A DNA stretch of 64,000 nt from JAJPHW01 sp963799065 (GTDB taxonomy: Bacteria; Acidobacteriota; Terriglobia; Terriglobales; Acidobacteriaceae). How positions within the stretch are numbered: position 1 is the first letter of the stretch; the number at the start of each line of letters is the position of its first letter. Both the position numbers and the translations under genes were made by a program. This document shows, piece by piece, positions 17,229-25,191 of this stretch. The DNA lies in NCBI GenBank assembly GCA_963799065.1, contig CAWCVJ010000001.1, positions 2,356,001 to 2,420,000 on the forward strand. The letters run 5' to 3'. The notes below the pieces were generated by a model, which saw only the letters and a list, made by a program, of their open reading frames with translations, was not told the origin of the DNA and searched no databases.

Positions 17229-18389
17229 ATGGCCATTGAGCGTACTCTGGATTCTCTGCAACGAGACGAACACTTCTGCTATAAAGCGAGCAGCGTGATT
17301 CCACAGCAAACCACGACGACATTCACCAAGGCTCTCCGCATTCTCGAAGAAGCGATTGCCGCAAAGGCCTTTCCTGGAGCTTCTTTTTGTGTGACGCACA
17401 GAGAAGCCGTCCACGTCGCGGCTCTGGGAAATTTCACCTATGATCCCGAATCCCTGCGAGTCGCCGAAGACACTATCTTTGACGTCGCATCCGTTACCAA
17501 AGTCGTCTCGACCACTGCGATGGCAATGATTCTCTACGAGCGCGGCACTTTGCATCTCGAGACCGCGCTTGCCGACATCGTGCCAGAATTCGTTCAAGCC
17601 GCTCCAAATGACGCTCGTCGCACCCGCGTTACCCTGCGCATGTTGCTCGCACACTCCTCCGGATTGCCGGCCTACGAAAGATTATTTCTCCGCCATAGGA
17701 CCCGAGATGCCCTGCTGGACGCCGCCTTCGAGGTGCCACTCACTGCTGATCCCGGCACCCGCGCCGAATATAGCGATATAGGATTTATCCTTCTCGGAGT
17801 CGCGCTCGAACGCTTGGCTGCACAGCCGCTCGATGCTTTCTGTCATCGGGAAGTCTTCGCACCTCTCAGAATGACGCACACACTGTTTAACCCGCCGAAG
17901 AACTTGCACCACTCCATTCCGCCGACCGTGAGCGACGTTACCTTCCGCCATCGGATAATCCAGGGCGAAGTCAACGATGAGAATGCCAGCGTCCTCGGCG
18001 GAATAGCCGGACACGCCGGACTGTTTTCCAACGCGCACGACTTAGCGACCTTTGCGCGGACCATGCGGCGCGGCGGCTCACCCATTTGCCATCCTGAGAC
18101 GGTCGCACTGTTCACTCGGAGCGAGTCTTCCCCGTCCGGCAATTCCCGCGCACTCGGGTGGGACACTCCTTCGCATCCTTCGCAATCGGGCAGGCTTCTC
18201 TCAGCGCGCGCCTTCGGACATCTGGGCTATACCGGAACCTCCCTCTGGATCGACCCGGAACGGCAGCTTGCGGTGGCATTGTTAACCAACCGGACTTGGC
18301 CCCACGCCGACAATCAATCGATTCGACAAGTGCGACCCAGCTTTCACGATGCCGTCGTTGAAGCGTTGGACGCGGAGGAAAAGTATTGA
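17229..18389 (+). CDS. AmiE-like serine hydrolase (beta-lactamase fold)
   Basis: 386 aa. Ser-x-x-Lys in FDVASVTKVVSTTA, EYSD as the second motif, and HLGYTGTSLWIDP as the HxG motif, all very like the N-terminal domain of the divergent NamZ fusion, so the two are paralogues. No signal peptide, suggesting action in the cytoplasm on imported muropeptides. The start is uncertain: ATG 17229 or GTG 17295; neither has a clear ribosome site. It overlaps murQ by 4 nt and is therefore probably coupled to it. Confidence 0.8.
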   Translation: MAIERTLDSLQRDEHFCYKASSVIPQQTTTTFTKALRILEEAIAAKAFPGASFCVTHREAVHVAALGNFTYDPESLRVAEDTIFDVASVTKVVSTTAMAMILYERGTLHLETALADIVPEFVQAAPNDARRTRVTLRMLLAHSSGLPAYERLFLRHRTRDALLDAAFEVPLTADPGTRAEYSDIGFILLGVALERLAAQPLDAFCHREVFAPLRMTHTLFNPPKNLHHSIPPTVSDVTFRHRIIQGEVNDENASVLGGIAGHAGLFSNAHDLATFARTMRRGGSPICHPETVALFTRSESSPSGNSRALGWDTPSHPSQSGRLLSARAFGHLGYTGTSLWIDPERQLAVALLTNRTWPHADNQSIRQVRPSFHDAVVEALDAEEKY

Positions 18390-19315
18390 AACCGAATGCA
18401 CTACGCGGATTGACCACCGAGCAAGCCAACCGCGCCTCGGCTGACCTTGACACGAAATCGTCGCTTGAGATCGCGCGCGTCTTCAATGCCGAGGATAAGA
18501 AAGTCGCGCGCGCCGTCGAACAGGCTCTCCCAGAAGTCGGGCAAGCCATAGAACTCATCGCGTCGTCGCTACGGTCCGGCGGCCGTCTCATCTATGTTGG
18601 CGCAGGAACCAGCGGTCGAATCGCTGCGCTGGACGCGGCGGAATGTCCACCTACATTCGGCACCGATCCTAAGATGGTTCAATTCGTAATCGCGGGCGGC
18701 GCCAAAGCGCTCGCTGCCGCCGTCGAGGCTAACGAAGACTCCGTTGCACTGGGAAAGCGCGAAATCGCCAGGAAAAAACCGGGAAAGAAAGACGTTGTGG
18801 TCGGCATCGCCGCCAGCGGGCGCACCCCATTCACCATCGCTGCGGTGAAATATGCCCGCCGCAAAGGATCGCAGACGATTGCCGTCACCTGCAATCGCAA
18901 CTCGCCTCTCGCCTCAGCCGCACAACTCGCCATCGTCGTCGAAGTCGGCCCCGAGGCCATCGCCGGGTCGACACGGATGAAGGCAGGAACCGCACAGAAG
19001 ATGATTCTCAACATGCTGTCGAGCGGGGCCATGGCTCGTCTCGGCTATGTTTACGGCAATTTAATGGTCAATGTTCACGTGAAGAATGAAAAGCTTCGCG
19101 AACGCGGTATAGCGATTCTTCAAAGCGCCGCCGAGGTTTCGCTGAATGCCGCGAAGGCCGCGCTCAAGGCGTCGGGAGATCATGTGCCCGTCGCTTTGGT
19201 CATGCTAAAAACCAAATCCAACCCCCGTCTCGCCCGACGCCGCTTGCAAGAACAATCCGGTAATGTCCGACAGGCCGTCGCGGCGGTTGCTTTTCCTAAA
19301 ATGTCCCGCCACTAA
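18386..19315 (+). CDS. murQ: MurQ: N-acetylmuramic acid 6-phosphate etherase
   Basis: 309 aa. SIS-domain protein with LIYVGAGTSGRIAALDAAECPPTFGT as the substrate-binding signature, IAASGRTPFTIAAVKYAR, and the family motif EAIAGSTRMKAGTAQKMILNM. Cleaves the lactyl ether of MurNAc-6-P to give GlcNAc-6-P and D-lactate. TTG start at 18386 is well supported by GGAGG 7 nt upstream and by the TTGA overlap with the hydrolase stop. The kinase or PTS that supplies MurNAc-6-P is not in the window. Confidence 0.94.
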   Translation: MKPNALRGLTTEQANRASADLDTKSSLEIARVFNAEDKKVARAVEQALPEVGQAIELIASSLRSGGRLIYVGAGTSGRIAALDAAECPPTFGTDPKMVQFVIAGGAKALAAAVEANEDSVALGKREIARKKPGKKDVVVGIAASGRTPFTIAAVKYARRKGSQTIAVTCNRNSPLASAAQLAIVVEVGPEAIAGSTRMKAGTAQKMILNMLSSGAMARLGYVYGNLMVNVHVKNEKLRERGIAILQSAAEVSLNAAKAALKASGDHVPVALVMLKTKSNPRLARRRLQEQSGNVRQAVAAVAFPKMSRH

Positions 19316-19366
19316 AATCCTGCGCGACCCCACGAATTAGGCGGCGGTTGGAGCTATAATTGGGTC

Positions 19367-19624
19367 ATGTCAAGAAAAGAGGATGATCAGCTCGGTCAAG
19401 ACTCGGCCGGTCAATCCGGTGATTTACAACAGCTCTCCGATGACGCTGGCGCCGACTCTGAAAGCGTCGCGGAATTAGTCGAAGAGGGGAACTCCTTCGA
19501 GGCGGCCGTAATTCAAGGCGTCGAGAACGCTCCGGACGCTGATGTGGCGGAAGTCACGACGCATCAAGTTCGGGAGGATGACGTTCCAGAAGAGTATTTA
19601 ACCGACGATAAGGACGTCGCCTAA
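19367..19624 (+). CDS. Small acidic hypothetical protein
   Basis: 85 aa, highly acidic (EESVAELVEEGNSFEAA-type composition, Asp/Glu-rich C-terminus), no signal peptide or membrane segment. ATG 19367 with GGAGC about 16 nt upstream. Ends 16 nt before the next short gene, so likely one transcript. No known function. Confidence 0.55.
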   Translation: MSRKEDDQLGQDSAGQSGDLQQLSDDAGADSESVAELVEEGNSFEAAVIQGVENAPDADVAEVTTHQVREDDVPEEYLTDDKDVA

Positions 19625-19640
19625 CCCAAGGCGAGTGACC

Positions 19641-19838
19641 ATGCCTCAAAGCGTCCATAACCGTCTCGCCGAACTACACAACTTGGCCGCCCACGCTCAT
19701 AGCGAGGCAGCCGCCGCGCTTGGCAAAGGGGACCATCTCAGCGCCAGCGAATTGAGCCACCAAGCTCACGAACATTCGCTCAACGCGCATCGACTCGCCG
19801 AAGAAATAGCCGCGAAGCCGACGTCGGGCAAGAGCTAA
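19641..19838 (+). CDS. Small helical His/Ala-rich hypothetical protein
   Basis: 65 aa from ATG 19641 (GTG 19635 possible), AAGGCGAG upstream. Helical with repeated His/Ala (LHNLAAHAHSEAAAALGKGDH). The pattern 'HL-SASELSHQAHEHSLNAH' is typical of small stress-related proteins of Acidobacteriota, but no established family can be named. Confidence 0.55.
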   Translation: MPQSVHNRLAELHNLAAHAHSEAAAALGKGDHLSASELSHQAHEHSLNAHRLAEEIAAKPTSGKS

Positions 19839-19982
19839 ACGGTCGGCGGGCAAGACGCATCTTCGCACCGGCAAGCGACTTCCACTTCGCCAGACCCTGC
19901 ATCTTTTCAAGCCTGTCCAAAGAACTTATCACCGTTTTGCACGGAACACCGGCAGGGCCGGTGAGCAAGCTATTTGAAATAA

Positions 19983-20129
19983 TTAAGCGACGCTTCGGCC
20001 ACTGACTAAGTTAATGACAAGCACCACCAGGGCAACAACAAGCAGTAAGTGGATCAAACCACCCGCTATATGCAAGCTAAAGCCCAGCAGCCACAGAACC
20101 ACAAGAATTACGAAAATCGTCCAAAGCAT
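19983..20129 (-). CDS. Small lmo0937-like membrane protein
   Basis: 48 aa. MLWTIFVILVVLWLLGFS...GGLIHLLLVVALVVLVINLV: two hydrophobic helices flanking a Gly-rich turn, the pattern of the widespread lmo0937 family. ATG 20129 is preceded by GAGAGGA at 4 nt. Likely an inner-membrane protein of unknown role. Confidence 0.75.
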   Translation of the reverse strand: MLWTIFVILVVLWLLGFSLHIAGGLIHLLLVVALVVLVINLVSGRSVA

Positions 20130-20148
20130 CTTGTCCTCTCATTTCCAA

Positions 20149-20367
20149 TTAAGTTAACTCGTTCAACCTTGTGGGCTTGAACGGTCTGCCGCATTCCTGG
20201 CACAATCGCATCGCCCGTGGTGTAATCAGCCCGCATGACGGACACATCCTCTGCGCTGCCGCACCCTCATTCCGAGGCCTCATTTCGCTAACGGCGAGCC
20301 TGAATTGCTCACCAACCGACTTGAGCCATCGCCGACTGCGATCGCGAAAGCGAGTAAACGACTGCAT
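20149..20367 (-). CDS. Zinc-ribbon protein
   Basis: 72 aa from the ATG at 20367 (AGGGTG 6 nt upstream). Basic N-terminal helix (FTRFRDRSRRWLKSVGEQF), then a zinc ribbon MCPSCGLITPRAMRLCQECGRPF with two CxxC pairs. Follows the small membrane protein gene on the same strand (20 nt gap). Confidence 0.65.
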   Translation of the reverse strand: MQSFTRFRDRSRRWLKSVGEQFRLAVSEMRPRNEGAAAQRMCPSCGLITPRAMRLCQECGRPFKPTRLNELT

Positions 20368-20493
20368 GAATTCACCCTGCGTAGCCAACCGACCACCAGT
20401 AAGACACAGTCATCATGGCAGGCTGCGCTGAAACAGTCTGAGCCGGATTGCTCAGATTTCAGGGGATTCGAATCCAGGGACGAATGCAATCGA

Positions 20494-21402
20494 CTATGAG
20501 TTCAACCGCTCCAGGTGCCGGAAGCCGCCACTTCCAATAAAGAGCAGCACGGAAATCGTGCCGTTGTAGGCGATGTGAATCAGCACTCCGGACGCTACCG
20601 ACTGGGTGATCGCTCGGCAGATCGTCAGTACCAATCCCACCAGAAACACAATCAGCACCGGACCCCACGCCCGCCCTAACTGTGGCGCATGAATCAATCC
20701 GAATGCCGCCGCGGTAAGGAAAACCGACAACACGACTCCTAAACGCCGCGCCAGCACGGGATAAAGAAATCCACGAAAGAACAGTTCTTCCAGCAGGGGC
20801 GCGAAGGTCATCCCGAAAATGGAGAGCACCCAAGCCTCGGCTGGCGTTTGGAAAAATTTGTCAATCGGGAGATTGTTTGGCATGGGCAACAAATGCGCCA
20901 AACCTTGCAATGCCAACGAGAGCAATACGCCTGCGCCGAGAAATTCCTTCCACCGCGTCGGAGGATTCCATTTCATCGCACTCCAAAAGCTTTGCCCCCC
21001 GTCGCCGTCGCGGCGAACCACGGCAACCATAAACGCGAAGACCAGCAAATACGCGATAAACTGTGCCGCCACCGTCACCAACGGCGTCTGGGCGACATCG
21101 CCAAACGTCATTCGGGGATAAATCACCCGCTTCGCGACATACGCCGTCGCCAGCAAAAATACGAACACCGCCACCAGGGAAAGCACTCCAATCTGCAAAA
21201 CGTCCCAACCCGTCCAAGGGGGATTCTCGCCCGATCGATTCCCTGGGGGTAGCCGAGGAGCTTCCGTCGGAGCTAACTCGGCGACCGGAGCTTCGCGGAG
21301 GGGACTGAGGATGAACGGTGCTTCATAGGGAGGCCCGCTATTGGGCGGGTCTCCGACAGGCGGCTTTCGCTCAAACTCCGAATTATCTGACGACAAAGAC
21401 AA
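20494..21402 (-). CDS. CPBP-family intramembrane metalloprotease
   Basis: 302 aa. A Pro/Glu-rich cytosolic N-terminus (1-60) is followed by about 7-8 hydrophobic helices. Carries the signature motif EELFFRGFLYPVL (two Glu and an Arg), followed by FGLIHAPQLG with the catalytic His. The family cleaves within the membrane (CAAX-protease type or bacteriocin immunity). TTG start at 21402. A partner substrate is not evident. Confidence 0.83.
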   Translation of the reverse strand: MSLSSDNSEFERKPPVGDPPNSGPPYEAPFILSPLREAPVAELAPTEAPRLPPGNRSGENPPWTGWDVLQIGVLSLVAVFVFLLATAYVAKRVIYPRMTFGDVAQTPLVTVAAQFIAYLLVFAFMVAVVRRDGDGGQSFWSAMKWNPPTRWKEFLGAGVLLSLALQGLAHLLPMPNNLPIDKFFQTPAEAWVLSIFGMTFAPLLEELFFRGFLYPVLARRLGVVLSVFLTAAAFGLIHAPQLGRAWGPVLIVFLVGLVLTICRAITQSVASGVLIHIAYNGTISVLLFIGSGGFRHLERLNS

Positions 21403-21566
21403 GAAGACGTTCCGCTAGAATCCGCTCACAAGCCGCCGATCTCGATCGCGAAGGTAGCAGCGTCCTTGACAGTCTGAATGGATTCGACCTGGTAATTGAA
21501 AAGGCGGCCACTTTCGCGAGGCGCGAAGCGCCACATCAAGAATGACCGCCATGCAGCCGTTTGTCG

Positions 21567-21872
21567 CTACTTCACTTTGACGAAAATGATCACGAACGTG
21601 TACAGCGCCAGGGACTCGATCAGCGCCAAGCCCAGAATCAGCGCGAACTGAATGCCTGCGCGAGCGGCTGGATTGCGTGCCAACGCCTCAGCGGCGCCTG
21701 CGGTGGCCTTCCCTTGCGCCAGAGCGCACAAGCCGGACGCGATCGCCATGGAGAATCCTGCGGCAATGGCGACCCAGTTGGCGCCGGAAGCCGCGGCTTC
21801 ACCCTGCGCGAATGCGGGTGCGGCGAACGACAGAAACGACATGGCCATGAAAAGCTGACTCAATCTACGCAT
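21567..21872 (-). CDS. atpE: ATP synthase subunit c
   Basis: 101 aa, longer than usual because of an N-terminal signal-peptide-like extension (MRRLSQLFMAMSFLSFAAPAFA). Two helices with the polar loop ARNP. Ion-carrier Glu86 in LALIESLALY. Gln53, Glu86, Ser87 and Tyr91 fall in the positions of the Na+-binding Gln32, Glu65, Ser66 and Tyr70 of the Ilyobacter c-ring; Thr67 is replaced by Leu88. Forms the rotating ring of Fo. Last gene of the Fo operon. Confidence 0.93.
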   Translation of the reverse strand: MRRLSQLFMAMSFLSFAAPAFAQGEAAASGANWVAIAAGFSMAIASGLCALAQGKATAGAAEALARNPAARAGIQFALILGLALIESLALYTFVIIFVKVK

Positions 21873-22014
21873 TGTTTTTCCTCGTGTTATGAATTGCCGC
21901 CAGTGGGTGGTTGACGTTCACCGTGCTGACGCCCTCACGCTATGCGGCGGAGAAACCGTTTCGGGTTTCAAGTGTCGAGTTTGCGATTCGAAACTCGATA
22001 CTTCAAGCTCGAAT

Positions 22015-22746
22015 TTAGTGCTCTTCGGCGACTGCTCCCGCCAGATAAACCGTGGTCAAAAGAACAAAGATGTACGTCTGCAATACCGACACAAAGACGT
22101 GCAGTCCTAAAAATACGATGGGCAGGCCCAACGGAATCAATGAGAAGAAGCCGAGGGTCACCATGTCACCGGCAAACATGTTGGCGTAAAGACGAATCGT
22201 GAGTGACAGTACGCGTGCAAGGTGGCTGATGATTTCGATGGGAATCATCAGCGGAGCAAGCCACCACATGGGGCCCGCGAAATGCTTCAAATAGGCAATG
22301 CCAGCATGCCGAAAACCCTGGGCGTGATAGTAAAGAAAAGCCAGAATCGCACATCCTAGCGGCACCACCGGAGTAGCCGTCGGCGATGAAAATCCGGGAA
22401 TAAGGCCGATCAAATTTCCAATCAGAATGAAAAAAAACAACGATAACAAGAAGGGCGTGTAGCCTTCGCTGTGATGCCCGATGATTTCGTTGCTCTGCCC
22501 CGCGATAAAGCCGTCGGCGCTTTCGAATACATGCTGTAATGCACCGGGATTGTCCACCGAAAGCTGCGTGCGCACCATGGCGAACAGCAGAATCAGGAAG
22601 CCAACCACCAGCAATTCCATGGCAAAGGCATCGGAAATCGGCGCTTGCAGGTTGGCGGGCGGCAGATGAATGGCTTGGAGCAGTCCGTCGACCGGAGCGG
22701 CGACTGCCTTATTCAGAATTGCGGTGAACCAGAGTTGTTCGGGCAT
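22015..22746 (-). CDS. atpB: ATP synthase subunit a
   Basis: 243 aa, 5-6 transmembrane helices. The essential Arg is in LSLTIRLYANMFAGD, and the loop SVLQTYIFVLLTTVY is family-typical. Forms the ion half-channels beside the c-ring. Between atpI and atpE in the operon; b and F1 subunits are absent here. Confidence 0.94.
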   Translation of the reverse strand: MPEQLWFTAILNKAVAAPVDGLLQAIHLPPANLQAPISDAFAMELLVVGFLILLFAMVRTQLSVDNPGALQHVFESADGFIAGQSNEIIGHHSEGYTPFLLSLFFFILIGNLIGLIPGFSSPTATPVVPLGCAILAFLYYHAQGFRHAGIAYLKHFAGPMWWLAPLMIPIEIISHLARVLSLTIRLYANMFAGDMVTLGFFSLIPLGLPIVFLGLHVFVSVLQTYIFVLLTTVYLAGAVAEEH

Positions 22747-22788
22747 AACGAATCCAAAATCCTAAGCCTGAGTTCTATTTCCGGGGTG

Positions 22789-23253
22789 CTAAGTTTCGGT
22801 TCGGGGCTTACCCGAAAAGTGGATTAGCGTTTCGTAACCCGCTTCGCACAAGATGCCCGCCACGGGCAAAAACAAGCCCGTCATGAGGCCGTAAGCGCTC
22901 CCGCGGGAAACAGCAAGAATAACATAGGCTCCCAGGGCCATCAAAGCGTAGCGCAGGACGAAGCGCACCACCACACCGGCGCCGGATTGGCGTTTCTGGG
23001 TTGCAGCAGCGCGCTCGCCCAGGGCGCTCACGACGCGCTCCAGCCAGATGAAATTGAGGTAGGCGATCAGGCTGCCGCAAGCTAAGCCGAGCGCAGCCTT
23101 CCAGCCCCAGCGGAGAGCTGTACCGAGCGTCGCCAACACCGCCACGGTAATCATGAAACGCGGTATGCGGGCTAGAGCGCCTGCGTAGAATCTGTCAAAA
23201 CCCGGCGGCGGGTTTGGTTCGGCAACCGGGTCGGGGCTGTCGGAGGGAATCAC
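22789..23253 (-). CDS. atpI: ATP synthase subunit I (AtpI-like)
   Basis: 154 aa from GTG 23253, which overlaps the atpZ stop as GTGA. Upstream frame to 23505 is the antisense/other-frame part of atpZ and is not used. Four hydrophobic helices (ITVAVLATLGTALRWGW, AALGLACGSLIAYLNFIWL, YALMALGAYVILAVS, TGLFLPVAGILCEAGYE). In other bacteria AtpI helps c-ring assembly or Mg2+/Na+ supply. Named from position and topology, not from a strong motif. Confidence 0.75.
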   Translation of the reverse strand: MIPSDSPDPVAEPNPPPGFDRFYAGALARIPRFMITVAVLATLGTALRWGWKAALGLACGSLIAYLNFIWLERVVSALGERAAATQKRQSGAGVVVRFVLRYALMALGAYVILAVSRGSAYGLMTGLFLPVAGILCEAGYETLIHFSGKPRTET

Positions 23254-23486
23254 TGGCCTTGGTCGGAACTGGACATCACAGTTCGGATGAGCTGGACGAA
23301 TCCTGCGACGATGCCGAGGATCAGACCCACCAGATAGAACCACCGGGTGCCCAGCCAGCGATCCATTCCCGCTCCGAGCAGCCAGCCGATGACTGTGGCG
23401 GCGGGAAAAATGAAAGCTAGCTGGCTGTAGTTCGCCACCTGCACCCACACGCTTTTCTTGTCGGAAGAATCGTCGCCGTCCGCCAA
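23250..23486 (-). CDS. atpZ: AtpZ/AtpI family protein
   Basis: 78 aa with two helices (LAFIFPAATVIGWLLGAGMDRWLGT and FYLVGLILGIVAGFVQLIRTV); the motif GxxxDRWLGT..FYLVGLILGIVAGF is characteristic of AtpZ, the small protein preceding atpI. TTG start at 23486 with GGAGG 6 nt upstream. Translationally coupled to atpI. Confidence 0.85.
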   Translation of the reverse strand: MADGDDSSDKKSVWVQVANYSQLAFIFPAATVIGWLLGAGMDRWLGTRWFYLVGLILGIVAGFVQLIRTVMSSSDQGQ

Positions 23487-23518
23487 ATCCAGCCTCCGCT
23501 CTCAATTATGGACTGAAA

Positions 23519-25012
23519 TCAGCCGACTTGCAGGGTCCAGTTGGCAATGCGCGTCATTAGGTGCGGGAAGATGGCCAGTAAAATCGACGACAACGCCGCC
23601 GCAATTAGCAGAGCACGAATAGCGGCGTGATGCGGCGGCCCGAGCGCCGCTTCGTCGCTTTGGGCCGAACTGCTCCGCTTGAACATAGGAATCGCCAGCC
23701 GCACATACACATACAGGCTGAGCAGGCTGGAAATGATTCCGGCGGTAGCCCAGCGTAAATGCAAGCTTTCGCGCAGGCTGACAAAAGCGGAGTACTTGCC
23801 GTAAAAGCCGGGCAGCGACGGAATTCCAGCCAGCAAGATGAAGAACAGCAGCAGCAGAACGGTTCCGGCGGGTTCGCGGCGGAAGAGGCCAGTCAGGTCG
23901 TCCTCATCTGACTCGTCGCACAAGGCCCGCAGCAATCCGAACATGCCCAAGTTCGCGATCAGATACACCGGCAGGTAGAGCAGAACGCCGCGCACACCAT
24001 CGTAGATTGCCGGATTGGGCGCAGTCACAGCAGTCGCGGCGGCCACCCCCAACAGTAACGACGCGAGCTGAGCGAGGGAGCAATAGACCAGCCGAGACCG
24101 GACTTCAACCGTCAGCAACGCGATCCAATTGGCCAGGAACATGGAGATGGCGGCGATCCAAAATAACGATGGAAAGTAACTCATGTGAAGCGGATAGAGC
24201 CCCCAGAGAAGCAGTCGCAGAGCGCATGCCCACGCCGCCCCTTGAGCCGCGACTGCGGCAAAAGCGCTGGCGGGATTGTTTGCCTCCGACCGCCATCGCG
24301 AACGAACCACGGTGACGACATTGCCCAGCAGCCCTGCGGCGGTCAGAAACCATGCCCATTTTATTCCGCCATTCCAGCTTTGCTGTTTCGACGCATAAAG
24401 CGCCTGGGCAACACCTTGCGCCACGTCGTGCAGGTTGGCGCCGCCATAAATGCGATGCAGCCAGAACAAGCCAGCCCCGAGCAGGATCGAAAAAAATATG
24501 CTGATCGCGGGGAATAAGCCCTGACGCGCGCCATTTGGCGAGACGAACGCGGGCAACAACGCCAACTCGAATCCGATGAACTGGAGTTCCAGGGTAAAGC
24601 CGGACGCGGTCAACATCAGGCCGATTACCGCAATTAAAATGAGGGCGTACGACCACGCCGTTTGCCGCTGGAAGTCCAAGCCCCCGAGCGAAATCAGGGT
24701 GCTTAACGCGGCCACGCCAAGGAAGAGGCCATAAAAGTAAATGGAGAAATGATCGAGCACCATTCGGTGGTCAAAGGCGACTTGCAAGCGGCGTCCCAAG
24801 TGAGCGGCTGCATCTTGCGTGTACACGATCTTGACCAGGGCTGCGGCGGAGAATGACAAACCAACTAGGGCGGTGACGGCATGGGTCCAGTTCCATTCCG
24901 GCGGAGTCATGTTGTTGACGACGGCAAGACCCGCCGCGAACAGTGCCAACAGAATGATGGGAAGAGTCAGAATGTAGTCGGGCGAAGCGATGAAATGGCT
25001 TATGCTACCCAC
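23519..25012 (-). CDS. NuoN/Mrp-type proton-conducting antiporter subunit homologue
   Basis: 497 aa, about 14 hydrophobic helices. The segment FGWHR-like pattern and GIKWAWFLTAAGLLGNVV, then ATAVTAPNPAIYDGVRGVLLYLPVYLIANLGMFGLL and SLPGFYGKYSAFVSL, match NADH-quinone oxidoreductase subunit N and its relatives (KFxxF-type end). GTG start 25012, GGGAG upstream. It stands alone with the Fo genes (32-nt gap to atpZ), not with nuo genes. Probably an ion-translocating subunit; whether it belongs to complex I is not shown. Confidence 0.7.
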   Translation of the reverse strand: MGSISHFIASPDYILTLPIILLALFAAGLAVVNNMTPPEWNWTHAVTALVGLSFSAAALVKIVYTQDAAAHLGRRLQVAFDHRMVLDHFSIYFYGLFLGVAALSTLISLGGLDFQRQTAWSYALILIAVIGLMLTASGFTLELQFIGFELALLPAFVSPNGARQGLFPAISIFFSILLGAGLFWLHRIYGGANLHDVAQGVAQALYASKQQSWNGGIKWAWFLTAAGLLGNVVTVVRSRWRSEANNPASAFAAVAAQGAAWACALRLLLWGLYPLHMSYFPSLFWIAAISMFLANWIALLTVEVRSRLVYCSLAQLASLLLGVAAATAVTAPNPAIYDGVRGVLLYLPVYLIANLGMFGLLRALCDESDEDDLTGLFRREPAGTVLLLLFFILLAGIPSLPGFYGKYSAFVSLRESLHLRWATAGIISSLLSLYVYVRLAIPMFKRSSSAQSDEAALGPPHHAAIRALLIAAALSSILLAIFPHLMTRIANWTLQVG

Positions 25013-25154
25013 GGATCAAACGCTCCCGTTGCGATGTAGGCCTACGAAAGAACGCGAAGTCATTCACGAATCAGTAATACTACAGCCGAGTCGTTTTTCA
25101 GCCGGCTATCCTGCACGCGGGCAGTGACTTGGCAGATGCCTGCCCACCCTTCGC

Positions 25155-25160
25155 TATAAT
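25155..25160 (+). promoter_or_regulatory. -10 element ahead of lysS
   Basis: Perfect TATAAT, 31 nt before the TTG start of lysS. TTGGCA at 25129-25134 would be a -35 with an over-long 20-bp spacer, so the -35 is not convincing. Confidence 0.35.
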
Positions 25161-25191
25161 CGCTGAAACCTCTTGCACCCAAAGGATCTGA

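Noticed and set aside
20460..20480. Palindrome GGATTCGAATCC resembling a T-loop
   Set aside because: A self-complementary word; stem pairs needed for a tRNA T-arm and other arms are absent.
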